This document shows positions 12,061 through 22,918 of a stretch of DNA of 64,000 nucleotides, piece after piece. This DNA comes from Orientallactaga sibirica (Eukaryota; Chordata; Mammalia; Rodentia; Dipodidae), in NCBI GenBank assembly GCA_036365145.1, contig JAEOAD010000029.1, positions 24,173,001-24,237,000 of the forward strand. The letters run 5' to 3'. The position numbers were made by a program, and so were the translations under genes. Below the pieces are notes generated by a model that ran no database searches, was not told the DNA's origin, and saw only the letters and a program-made list of their open reading frames with translations. The stretch's first letter is position 1. The number at the start of each line of letters is the position of its first letter.

Positions 12061-12695
12061 GTCACAACCCATTACTAAAATTTAAGTTTCATTCTTCAAT
12101 GGTCCACCTGTCATGTTTAAACTGACATATTTTACCCAAGTCTGTTTCATTAATTGGTAATAAAGTTTTGTCCAGTTAAAGCCATGTAAATAGTGCAAAA
12201 ATTTAAAGTGCAAACAAATTGTAACCTAATCTTGAATTACAGCCAGTTGAAACTCAGACAGTCATAGGTGCTGAATCTTTAGTCAACCAGAGGCTTAAAG
12301 CTGCCATAAGATACCAGTAAGAGGCAAAGGCCAACCAGAAGCTCATGGGATGTTTCTGATTGTCATTTTATTCTCTCTAGAAATAAAAAAATAGTAATCT
12401 GTATTTGTGTTTGAATGGAACTGCAACCCAACTTAAATCCAGAGAACTGCCTAGTTCTAGAACCATTTCTTGTTCACATAAATTTTATTGAATATAACTC
12501 TCTTCATATTCAAAAAAACTCTCTACTATCAGAAAATCTTGATACTGAGATAAGACTCAAACTCAATTCTATTCTCTCTCTCTTTCTATATATATATATA
12601 TATATTTCTATGCCTCATTATTCAGTGGTATATTCTTTGGGAACAGTGGTGGCAATGATATCCTGGAATGTAGATTAGTAACAAGAAGGATCTTT
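12061..12695. other. Unassigned sequence with short (TA)n
   Basis: Nothing recognised apart from a CT and TA run at 12573-12605. Confidence 0.45.
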
Positions 12696-13048
12696 TAGTG
12701 GTTTTAATATAAAATGTTCCCCATAGGCTCATGCATGTGAGTACCTGGGCTCCGGGCTCCAGGCTAATAACACCATTTGGGAATAATTTGGGAAACCTTA
12801 CTGAAGGGAGTTGGTCTTTGGGGGTAGTTCTTGAGTTTTATAGGCTTGGCCTCTTAATGTCTTTGTTTCCATCTCTGCTTCCTGATGGCTGGTGAAATGT
12901 GACCAGCTGCCTCATACTACTGCTTCCATGTCTACCTAATCATAATGGACTGTGTCTCTTTGAACTATAAACCAAGCTAACTCCTTCCTCCCTTAGGCTG
13001 ATTCTTTTCTGGAATTTGGTCATAGCAATGAGAAAGTTAAATAAAACA
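12696..13048 (+). mobile_element. Solo MaLR LTR, sense
   Basis: A start like TAGTGGTTTTAATATAAAATG, a CATAATGGACTG segment, AACTATAAACCAAG and the end AATGAGAAAGTTAAATAAAACA follow the MaLR LTR order. It is more diverged than its neighbours and belongs to a different subfamily. Confidence 0.7.
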
Positions 13049-13257
13049 GCCACTTCTGTGCTACTCTCGTTTGAAAGAACAATCTGTTATTTCATATTTT
13101 TTCATCCTACATATATATAGTAAGAAAATTGATTAGTGCTGGGATTAGAGGAGAAAAGGCAGACATGCAGGGGTTTCAGGTTACCTAGAGCTGAGGCTAT
13201 GCCACTTTCGTCAGCAGTTATGGTCACACAGTTAATACCAAATTAGTTATAGGGATT

Positions 13258-13635
13258 TGTGGTAGTTTGAATAGATGCCCCCCAATATATTCACTGTTTT
13301 TTTTTTTTTTTTTTTTTAGTTTGTAGTTTGCATCTGCAGTCACCTGACTGGAGGCAGTGTCACTGGGTGGATCTTAGGGGCCAGCCCTAAGGTGTGGTGG
13401 TGGGTTTGAAATTCCAGTCTAAGAATATGCAAAGTGCCTAGTTCCACCTGGAGTTCCTGAAGTGTGCTGCATGGCTTTTGGCTTCACTCTCTTTTTCTGG
13501 TCCTGTAAGAGCAGTCCAGCTTCTTCTGTCATTATGGAACTTCCTCTGGATCTGTTAGCTTAAAAAAATTTCCCTTCCTCTATAACTGTGCTTGGTCTGG
13601 AAGTTCATCTCAGCAACCTAAAGCTGTCTGCTACA
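13258..13635 (+). mobile_element. Solo MaLR-type LTR with 5-bp target duplication
   Basis: It begins TGTGGTAGTTTGAATAG and ends CTGTCTGCTACA. The flanks are GGATT (13253-13257) and GGACT (13636-13640), a 5-bp duplication with one change, as expected for ERVL-type integration. It contains a T run (about 13299-13317). A sister copy of this subfamily is at 56783-57131. Confidence 0.82.
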
Positions 13636-13640
13636 GGACT

Positions 13641-14772
13641 ATATCTGCTTTGTACATCTGACTGCACATACTAAATGTGTTGTATGCACTTGCTTGCTCT
13701 TCCAAACATCACCAAAAACAAAACATGTTGAAAAACAAATTTTATCTTACTGCTTACTTATATAAAATAGAACAGCAATTTACTAGGACTTTGGAGGGAA
13801 AGGAAATCTAAATGAGGTTTGAAATTTTAATTTCTACAGCACTTCTTTCAGTGCTGAGGCTTTGCTGGGATTGGGAAAGATCAGCATTCCACATTAGCAA
13901 ACAGAAGAAATTGAGCTAGAGACAGCAGGCTCAGAGAGTCTTTAGGATAAATTGTCATATGATGCCTTCTGTTAGAAATTGCCTAGAATGTACATTAAGA
14001 TAATTATAGCTCCAAATTCTTGGGCAAGTTCCTCTTGGGATAATAAAATAACATTGATAAAGACAGAGGACTACCAACATCAAGTTCCAGTAATATAAAA
14101 CTGAATTAGTGATCTCAGTTCTCCTCATAAGTGTAATAGAACAGCAAACCTTGACATGCATACCGTTACTGAATAAATCTTTGAACTAGGATGACAGATC
14201 AACATATCATATTATTTGAAATACAAAACCACTTCCAATGAGTACTTTTTTTCTCTGTATGTCACTTAGGATTTTATTTCTTGAGCTTCATCTTATATGT
14301 GAGATAAATTGCTGCAGAATTCTGGGACACCAAATAGGTGGATAAATGTACTGGAGGGAAATGAATCTCTGATACAACCCACTGGCACATTTTCTAACTT
14401 TGTTATAGGAAAACTTTCACCAAGTTTCTAGCTAGAACCATCTATAAAAAGAAGAATAAGATCTGTGAGTTTCTTGATAAAATCTGAACTTTGATAGAAT
14501 TTTCCATTTTACCTTTATGAATTTGAACCAATGTTTACAAAAGTCAACTCCTCAGTATAAAATTAACATCAGGAATAGTGTAAAAGATTTTTATAATTAG
14601 AGTGGCTTGAACCTTCCAAGTACTACAAAATGAGACTCCCTACAAATATCTACTGATGAAATGGTAACCCATAATAAAAAAAGATGTTCATAAAGCACTT
14701 AAGATTCAGTGAAAAATAAAGGCCTTCAAATGGGAGTGGGTGTCTAAATATTTATGTTTTTCTGTTCATGTT
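13641..14772. other. Unassigned AT-rich sequence
   Basis: Nothing recognised. Confidence 0.4.
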
Positions 14773-14778
14773 ATAGCC

Positions 14779-15457
14779 TGTGGGTCCTCACCATTCCTGG
14801 GGATCGTTGGCCACTGACATCCTGGGTGCAGGAGGAGTTGGGGGGGAAGCAGGGTCCTGGAGCAGCAGGTGAATGTGACAGGACAAGGAACACTCAGGAG
14901 GCAGTCTGATGGAGAGCATGCTCTCGTTTATTCAACAGGGAGTGGGTTTATAAACACTTGAGGAAGGTTGAGAAGGCACATACAGACTATATGGTGATTG
15001 CATACATAGTTTATGGGTTGGTATCTAATTGGCTGGTGTTGGAAGGCAGAAGTGATGGAGGGGAAAAGCTACATGACTTCAGAGTTGCAAGGGAGGAGCT
15101 ATAAGGGAGATAACAGAAGTGGCGGGGAAAGCTACGTGACTTCAGCTACATAAGGGTCTCTTAGGCAGCTAGCCACAAGGTCAGGAACTGTGTGGGGCAG
15201 GCAAAGCCTAACTTATGGAATGGCCAGATGCTTTTGGGATCAAAAGTGTAGAGGGTCTCGCCTGTTCTGCCCATTCTGGTCAATGACAGAGCACACTACA
15301 ACTTTGCCTCTGGGCAAGGAGGGCCAGTCCCTGTCCCCAGGGTGGGTTGCTGACAATAAGGCCAGCCTCAGCCCCCACAGCCCAAGGTCCCTAGCCATGT
15401 CCAACAGCCCAGGCCAGCTTCTTCACAGCCCCAGCTCATTTTTAGCAATGCCCAACA
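14779..15457 (-). mobile_element. Solo class II (ERVK/IAP-like) LTR, antisense
   Basis: The element has TG...CA ends and is flanked by a perfect 6-bp duplication ATAGCC (14773-14778 and 15458-15463), the duplication length of class II retroviruses. Read on the minus strand it starts TGTTGGGCATTGC and contains a TATAAA box (complement of about 14949-14954) with an AATAAA signal 17 bases downstream (complement of 14927-14932). It is about 679 bases long and recurs at 52108-52750. With no internal sequence beside it, it is a solo LTR left by LTR-LTR recombination. The 111-codon frame inside it is chance. Confidence 0.9.
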
Positions 15458-15463
15458 ATAGCC

Positions 15464-16748
15464 CATATGAAAACAGTGAGAAAAGATATAATATAAACAA
15501 TAATGCCTTGGCCACAGTTAAATAATCCAAGCTTAATATTGTGGAACAATATTTATTAATTAACATTTGTCACTGAGAAGCTTAAATTGAGAATATTGAA
15601 ATACAGGGTATTACTTAAGAGCAAAGATTTAAATATATTCTTTAAAATATGTCAAAGTTTTATATACTTATGTTTCAAAAGGGAATTTTAATAGAAAATA
15701 CATGGAAGCTATATATATACACATATATGTATGCATATATATATATATATATATCTCCAAAGAAACACTAAAGATCATCAAAACTAAAAGTTGCTAATTG
15801 ACATGGATGCCGAGAATCCAAGACCATGATGCTGAACCCACTGGTGTAGAGGATGGGAGAGCTGATGCCACATGTAAATGATTTCTTAGCAATGACAAAA
15901 CATGGTTTTAGTATTAGCAACCCATTCATATAGGACTGCTTCCATGGGTTAACTACTTATGCAAGTTTAGTGTATAGAATATTCTGGAAGAGTCACTTTA
16001 ACATGAAGAGAGGATCTCAAAAATGTATGGCACTAAAAATGTGTAAAATTGTAGCCTGCTTTTCAACCAGGGTACCTGGAAATTCAGTATACCTAGGTGC
16101 CACTAATGGATCTGCTAAGATAACTGCCAAGTCTATACTTGTCCTTTCACCCTAGCTTTAAAGTGAATGCCAGTATGTTGAACATGGCAGGAAGGACGTG
16201 ATTGCTGAGTCTACTTAATAGCAGTGTGTGATAGTTATGAAATCGGTCAACTGACAGTGTCTAGTAAGGATATTCTTGCGTGTAGAAGGATGGGAGGACA
16301 GAACCAAATTTGCCACATATATAATAATTTTGGAAACAAAATTTTGTTATTTAGTATATGCTTAAAAAGATTAAAACCTCCCTGTGCTCATTGAATTACA
16401 AATGAAAAACACCATCAGAAAAAAAAATGAAACATAGCAATTTGCATAAAAGTAATTGATCCTTTTGGAGAAAATATTGAAAACCAAATGGCAGTAATGT
16501 CTCCATTCTTTTGTCAAATTCATTTACACACTATGACTTCATAGGTTGCATCTTCAAATTAGGCTTTCAGGAATTTCACTTGGATGGCTTGCAATAATGT
16601 GTACAGTGCAGAAGATACTCACAAAAACCTGATGACGCTTCACTTTTTATAAAGAAAACACTACATTTCTTCAAAAATCACTCATTTAGGATCTTTTATA
16701 ACTCCATGCCTGGTCCCATGGAAAGTTAACTGTGCTTTAAAATGGCCA
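15464..16748. other. Unassigned sequence with (TA) runs
   Basis: TA-rich runs lie at 15710-15753. The rest, including a 61-codon frame at 15970, shows nothing I recognise. Confidence 0.4.
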
Positions 16749-16800
16749 GAGAGCTAGAGAGATGGCTTAGCAGTTGAGGCACTTCCCTGCAAAGTCAAAG
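16749..16800 (+). mobile_element. SINE head fragment (DIP-like)
   Basis: Only the tRNA-like first 52 bases (GAGAGATGGCTTAGCAGTTG to GCAAAGTCAAAG) are present. The element stops abruptly where antisense L1 sequence begins, so the 3' part was lost at a rearrangement. Confidence 0.8.
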
Positions 16801-17140
16801 GCAGTCCTTCCCCACTCCTATATTGTGGAGAGTTCCTCCTATTTTTTCTTCCAGTAGTTGAAGAGTTTCCAGAATTATATTAAGGTCTTTAATTTATTTG
16901 GAGTTGATTTTTGTGCACGGTGAGAGAATTGAGTCCAGTTTCATTTCAATAAATATGGTTTTCCAGTTTGTCCAGCACCATTTGTTGAAGATGCTGTATT
17001 TTCTCCAGTCCATATTGTTGGCACCTTTGTCAAAGATCAAGTAGCTGTTTTTACTTGACCTAATGTCCAGATCTTCAATTCAGTACCATGGGTTGGATTT
17101 TTGATCATTTACTTCCAGTTCAGCAATTCTCTTATTCAAG
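16801..17140 (-). mobile_element. L1 ORF2 fragment, antisense
   Basis: CAGCACCATTTGTTGAAGAT at about 16975 is the complement of the well-conserved ORF2 C-terminal segment also seen in sense near 23764 (CAACAAATGGTGCTGGAAAA). CACCTTTGTCAAAGATCAAG follows, as in other L1s. Both ends are truncated and no frame is open. Confidence 0.85.
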
Positions 17141-17800
17141 ATCACATAGCTTATTGTATTTTCATTTCGGGATCCAATATCTGTTATTTTCTCTATGATT
17201 TCATGGGAGGCTTCCATTGTGGGACTAGGCATCCTTGGTGGAGTGCTCTCAGTTTTCTGACTTTTCTTGTTTCTTTTGCATTGTGGTCTACCTATCTTGA
17301 GGGGAAAGTCTTATTTTCTTGAAAAGGAAGCAAGTATTTGTCCTTGTAGGATCTTCGATGAATATTCTTGTTTTAAATGTGAACCAGATTGGAATAGGAG
17401 GGTGCTATTACACAGATGTGCTGATTGTGGAGATTGCAATTCATCAAAGGTACCTAGGGAACTGGGAGGTAGAGAACTGAGAACTTTGGCCTCCTCACTC
17501 CACTTGTGTGCACTCTTCAGCACAAGGTAACCAGGGTTTAGGGAACCAGGAGCTGGGAAGCTGGAGAGGCAGGTGCAAGATGCTACCATCCATATCCATT
17601 AAGTCAGCAAGGTGAAGGTGTGTTTCCACAGCACATAAATAGGGTCCAGGAAGCCCCAAACCAGCAGCAGGGGTACCAGGAGGTTGGGAATAAACTGGGA
17701 ACTCTGGCCTACTAACTCTGCATTGTGGTAGGGGATTATGGAGTTCGCAACCCAGGAACAATTAAATCAGGAAGGCAGAGCAAGGGTAGATAATTTAAAT
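17141..17800. other. GC-richer unassigned segment
   Basis: Purine-rich phrases such as AACTGGGAGGTAGAG and CAGGAGGTTGGGAATAAAC recur with variation, suggesting an old repeat or an L1 part I cannot place. The opposing 87-92-codon frames are shadows of each other. Confidence 0.35.
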
Positions 17801-20289
17801 ATAAACTATATTAGTGCCATATATAAGTGTTCTGCACAGCTTTAGATCAAGGTGTGCAATTTCACCAGGGTTCCTGCCTCCCTTCCTGAATTTCATAATA
17901 TCCATGAATAAATAATTCTTTATTAGCACTTCATTTCTGGATATTCTTATTATACAAAATATATTAACAGTGTTTTGTATCTAAAAAAACATGAAAACAT
18001 GCATCCACTTTCATCTCTTGCCTTACAAATACCATGAAAAGAACAGAATACAATAATAGAAATGTGATCAAAGCTCATTTAGAAAACAGAATATAGTTGG
18101 AAATGAAAACATAATATTTTTAGTTTAACTAAAATACTTGGAATGCTTGAGAAGATTTCTGAAGTTGTCAAAACTAAAGCTATCTAAGGAGAATGCACCT
18201 CATAAAATTCAATGTTTCTGAAAATATTGTGTGTCACAAAGTAGCTTCTTTTTCACATTTGAAAACTACATTTCTCTAAAACTTCAAAGACTGTTAAAGG
18301 AAAATATTTCTGAATGTAGGGTCATAGAAAAATGACTAGATTAAATATATATTAATTTGGAATAAATTTAAATAAAAAATATATATAAACTCCAAGAGAC
18401 TATGACAAACAGATTTACATGATAGTACATTACAATGTAGTCAACTATTTCCCAATGTATCACCATATTTATAAAGATATTTCCTCATATTTCTCATTTT
18501 ATTTCAAAATAAAATGGTACACATCTGCAAGCCTGGTAGCATAAATTCTAACCAACATTGAGTGCTGTCTTTTCACCACTGCCAAATATTAAACATGGAA
18601 TCCTGATAATTTGATATTTGGTTTAGGATTATCCTCATTCTCTTCCCTACTATCCTGTATTCCACCTCACCCTCCACACAATGATTTCTCAGAGTCTCTG
18701 GACTATCTTGCTTAGTCATGTACACAGTCCTCTTTGCATTCAGACAGCATCCACTCTGCTCTTTTCTCCCACTCCTATACTTACTGAGACTGCTACAGCC
18801 TGTAAAAACTTTATAAAGTTACTGACAATGCTAGGCAGATTTCAGAAAATATCAATTTCATGTGCACTGAAGCTTGAGGAAGTAAATATTTCTCTAACTT
18901 ATTGTCTGCTGAATATTTTTGTCCTTGTTTTAACTTATGTATCTCCTCACTAGTCCCAGTATGCTATGACAGCAAGTGGAAGGAGAAATTCACTTTACTA
19001 TGCCCTCTTTAATACATAATTAGCAATCACTTGCATTGACAAAATTTGGTTGTTCAAATATCTTAAAGAAGTTTAAATTTCATTTAATGTCACATACATA
19101 AACAAATAGCTGACCTTCTTTACATATTAAAATGAATTTCATGAATGATGGCACTTCTTTAATGCTCACAGTGTTGTGTTATGACTTTTGATTCTGAAAC
19201 ATTTATACCATCATTATTTTCTTTGCTCAGTATATGCACTTGTCACCCAGATTCAAATAATAAAATGCCAATTAGATGTACTAAAACTGAATCAAACTTC
19301 AAATCAATTAGTTTGCCTACATGTTGCTATTCATATAATTTTGTTAACCAATATGTACAACTACAATGATATTCTCCAACAAATAGAATTCATATGATTT
19401 TGGGGAATTGATAAATTTCTATATATAGTTTATGCCATTGTATTTGACTGTGTTGGTTCAATATGCATCCTAGTATATTGTATTTGTTTTGTGTCAACAT
19501 AAGGATGATAAAATATAACACAGAGCTATTAAAATTAAATATCTACAATATCAGCACTCTAATTTAAGATTTCCTTACAGATGCCTGTTTTGGTTTATAA
19601 AGTGAAGAAAGAAAGGAAAGATGGAAGGAAGGAGAAATAAATGGGGCAAAATATAGCTGGAAAACCTTCAAGAACTAGTGATGATTTGGAAATTGTGTGC
19701 TTATTTGATATCTTTCTCAAGCTTCTCCTTTCTCAAAATAGTTTTCTAAGACTTTTCCAGTTACCTTATATAGCCTTATCAAAACAACGTGTTATAAAAG
19801 CCTTTAAGTTTCTCCAGTAGAAGGAAGCTAACCCCTTTGCTCTGATTCCCAATTTACACTCCTCATTTAAAACAATAAATGTGTCAAGCCATGGTCCAAA
19901 CACATGAACAGATGGACAGAACTTTGCAAGTGTGTTTAGGTTTATGACAATAAACATTAGGATGTCTGTGTATCATGCATTCTTGTTTGCATGCACATAT
20001 GTGCATATGTATGTGGAGGTGACAAATTTGGTTTCTTCCTTCATCATTCTCCATCTTGTTTACTGAGGCAGGATATTTCACTTGAACTCTGAACTCACTG
20101 ATTCAACTAATATAGCAACTCAGTTTTCCCAGAAGATCTTCTATCTCTGCCTCCCCAGTGCTGGCATTACATTCGGGCCACTATACTCACCTAGTATTGA
20201 TGCCAATACAGGAATTTCAGTGTTCCTCTGCCAATATACCATTATATACCAATTTACTGATAATTTTCAGGGGTTCTCAAATCCTGTCT
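17801..20289. other. AT-rich unassigned sequence
   Basis: About 2.5 kb without a recognisable repeat, RNA gene or coding signal. Confidence 0.4.
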
Positions 20290-20900
20290 TATGAATTTAA
20301 ATAATGAAATCCACAAACCAGAACACAAGGCTCAGAAAAGATTTTATCATGGTTTAGAGCTTTTGGAGGGAGAAGAGCAGGAGGAGCTGAACAGAAGAAA
20401 AGAAGATACAGCTCTTGCCCAAGGAGGGAAGATAGAATTTGGTAAGCCCTGAATATAAGAAGAGGAAATATGGAAGAGCTCTTTCCCAGGGAGGAAAAGG
20501 TGGTTTGAGAAGCCCACATCAAGACTCAGCTTGGTGTTTTTGATGAGCCCTCTGGATGAGTGCCAGGTTGAACCAGTTAGTGATGACATCCAGTACTTGG
20601 AGCCAAGACTTCTGGAAAAGGACCATCTTCCCAGGAATTTTAATTCACTAGGAAAGGCTTCAGAAGGGAGTGGAAGGACTCCCTAAGGGGACAGAGCCTA
20701 GAAAAGATTGTGCCCTTTTGATATTTCTTACCTGAACTAAAGTTTAAGGACATAGATTTCCTCCTATAGGCCTAAAGACAATTCCCATATTTAGCCAAGA
20801 GAAAGTCGTTTGCTTTGGAGTCCTGTCACTAACTGCCTAGCCAATATCTGTCTCCCACTGTGCTTGAGAGCTGAAGTCTTGTCTTCACATTTCCATGACA
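20290..20900. other. GA-rich segment, possible old LTR
   Basis: A GA-rich stretch contains two similar phrases (CTCTTGCCCAAGGAGGGAAG near 20412 and GCTCTTTCCCAGGGAGGAAA near 20478) and an antisense AATAAA-like TTTTATC. It might be a decayed antisense LTR, but no termini or duplications are visible. Confidence 0.2.
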
Positions 20901-21164
20901 CTGCACCCCCCCACCCACTATTTTCTTTGTTTTATTATATCACAGTGTGAACACTCTGCTCAACCCTGCTTCATAGCTGTCTTGTTTTTCTTCATTTTAA
21001 CATTAAAATATTTATATTGCACACATTCAGTTTTCCTTGTCATTAGCTATTGGTCTAAAGCAACTTATTTTCTATGAAGCTTTCTGTAAATGGCAACACA
21101 TATTCAATTAGTGTGATTCACTTTTTTTTTTTTTCTACAATCTTGTTTCTCTACCTTTTTAAAT
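20901..21164. other. AT-rich unassigned sequence with poly(T)
   Basis: A T run lies at 21122-21134. Nothing else recognised. Confidence 0.4.
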
Positions 21165-21176
21165 GAGCATTATACA
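21165..21176 (+). repeat. L1 target-site duplication, left copy
   Basis: GAGCATTATACA pairs with GAGTATTACACA at 25171-25182, 10 of 12 identical. The two transitions indicate an old insertion. Confidence 0.7.
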
Positions 21177-21429
21177 GGACTTCTGGTCAAGATGTCATCT
21201 GCCTAACCAAGTCTCACCTCTTGGGGAAAGAAAAGCAAGACTTTTAGGGTTAAGTGGGTTTTTTAAAGATCTGCAGATTCTAGTAGACCTCCAGTGGGAG
21301 GGTACAGAGTAGCACAGTAGGGAATCTGCTGATTTCCATGCTCTTAGATAGCCCACAAGTCCCCTCAAATAGCTGATGGAGCTACACTCCCAGCTGCAGG
21401 TTCCTCCTGCATTAAACACAGGATTAGTG

Positions 21430-21975
21430 GACCCAGGCCAGCAGGCTAGCACTCGTCCCTCACTGCCCTGACCTAGGCTTTCCCACCCCCGCAGAGCTCC
21501 ACATATGAACCCTGTTCCACTCACCACCACTTCCATGCCCCCTCCACAACCCCCCTCCCATGCACTGACTCAGGCCAAAAGACTAGTGTTTACCCCACCC
21601 TGCCCCGCCCCCACAGAGCTCCATGCTCCAAAGCCATCTTACTCACCACACCCCAAACACAGACACAGGTCATCAGGCTAGCATCTCCCTGTCCTGACCT
21701 AGGCTTTCCCACCCCTGCAGAGCTCCATGTGCAAAAGCCATCCCACTTGCCACCAACCCCCATGCACAGACACAAGCCAACAGGCTAGCATTTGCCCCTC
21801 TCCATCTGGACCTAGGCTTTGCCACCCCTGCAGAGCTCCACTGGCTAATGCCATCCTACATCCCATGCTCAGACACAGGCCAACAGTCTAGCATTCACCC
21901 CACCATGCCCAGACCTAGGTTTTCCCACTTCCTATTGAGCTCCATGTGTGAAAGCCATCCCACTTTCCCCTGCCC
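21430..21975 (+). repeat. L1 5' UTR tandem monomer array
   Basis: Five units are anchored by GAGCTCCA-like motifs at 21494, 21616, 21720, 21833 and 21937 (spacings 122, 104, 113 and 104). Each unit holds a variant of ACCTAGGCTTTCCCACC, GAGCTCCATG, AAAGCCATCCCAC and CAGACACAGGCCAACAGGCT. Mouse L1 5' UTRs also consist of promoter monomers, but of about 200 bases and different sequence. By analogy this array was the L1 promoter. Confidence 0.8.
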
Positions 21976-22075
21976 CCTGTGAATGGACTAAGGTCAAGGG
22001 TAAACTACAGCTTCCTCCTAAATTCAGTACGATTGCTTCACTGTGATGGACAGACCACAGCACAAAAGGAATAAC

Positions 22076-22336
22076 ATGAAAAATCAAATGCAAGTAAATC
22101 CAACAAGATTGCCCAGGTATCCACAAGGATACCTCTAATCAAAACATAGAGGAGACAATAGGATCAGAACCCCAAAATGAAGAAACAAGCAATGCAACCC
22201 TGGCCAAGAAAATAGCAGAACTTAAAGAAAATCAACAAAGGGCCAATAACTGTATGAATGCTGTTCTCACTAGATTAGACCTAATAGAAAAGAACCAAGA
22301 AGGACTCCAAAGACAGTTAAATGACCTGAAGGAGAG

Positions 22337-22371
<35 letters not shown>

Positions 22372-22680
22372 AGGGCCTCAATAACCAGCTAGCTAAGCTC
22401 AATGAAGACATTAATATATGCAAGGATGAACTTATTCAACAAAATTATCAAAGAAAACTTATCCACTCTCTCAAAAGAAAGTCCAATCAAGTTACAAGAC
22501 AGTAACAGAACTCCAAATAGACTGGACCAAAGGAGAAATTCTCCAAGACATATTATGATTAAGACTCTAAATATCTATAATAAAGAAAAAGTCCTAAAAT
22601 CAGCTAGGGAGAAACAACACATTAAATATAAAGATAACCCATGATAATTACTTCAGACTTCTCAATGGAAACCCTGAAAG
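22076..22680 (+). pseudogene. L1 ORF1 remnant (RNA-binding protein)
   Basis: ORF1 encodes the trimeric nucleic-acid chaperone of the L1 ribonucleoprotein. The start region (MKNQMQVNPTRLP) is at 22076 and is soon broken by a stop. The best-preserved piece is the C-terminal domain at 22402-22644, with TPNRLDQRRNSPRHIMIK and KVLKSAREKQ. A run of about 30 A at 22340-22369 and a deletion of about 0.3 kb near 22432, judged against the copy at 42636-43470, remove the coiled coil and most of the RRM. Confidence 0.85.
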
Positions 22681-22689
22681 CCAGAAGGG

Positions 22690-22918
22690 CCTGGAATGGA
22701 ACAGCTGCCTGCCAAGCCTAAGAACACCCATTTGATTCTCCAGGTCCCACATTTAGCCATGCACAAAAGTGATGCAAGGGTACAATGATGTACTTGTCCA
22801 CAAGGGGGTGCATGCACCTGGAGTTCATTCACAATGGCTGAGAGGCCATTGACATGCCCATTCTCTCACCTTCTTTCTCTCTCTTTCTCTCACTCAGTCC
22901 CTCTCAAAAAAAAAAAAA
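22690..22918 (+). mobile_element. SINE, second subfamily, inside L1
   Basis: The subfamily differs from the common one by the body CACAAAAGTGATGCAAGGG and the TTCATTCACAATGGCTGAG segment. The head is partly lost. The A tail runs straight into ORF2 sequence, so the SINE sits exactly at the junction where most of the 5' half of ORF2 is missing. Confidence 0.88.

Noticed and set aside
15190..15525. 111-codon frame
   Set aside because: Lies inside a solo ERVK LTR and reads against its orientation.
21195..21536. 113-codon minus-strand frame rich in Gly, Ser and Trp
   Set aside because: GC-rich L1 5' UTR read backwards; no domain.
21430..21975. CRISPR-like array
   Set aside because: Units are longer, variable and without spacers, and they lie in an L1 5' UTR of a mammalian genome.
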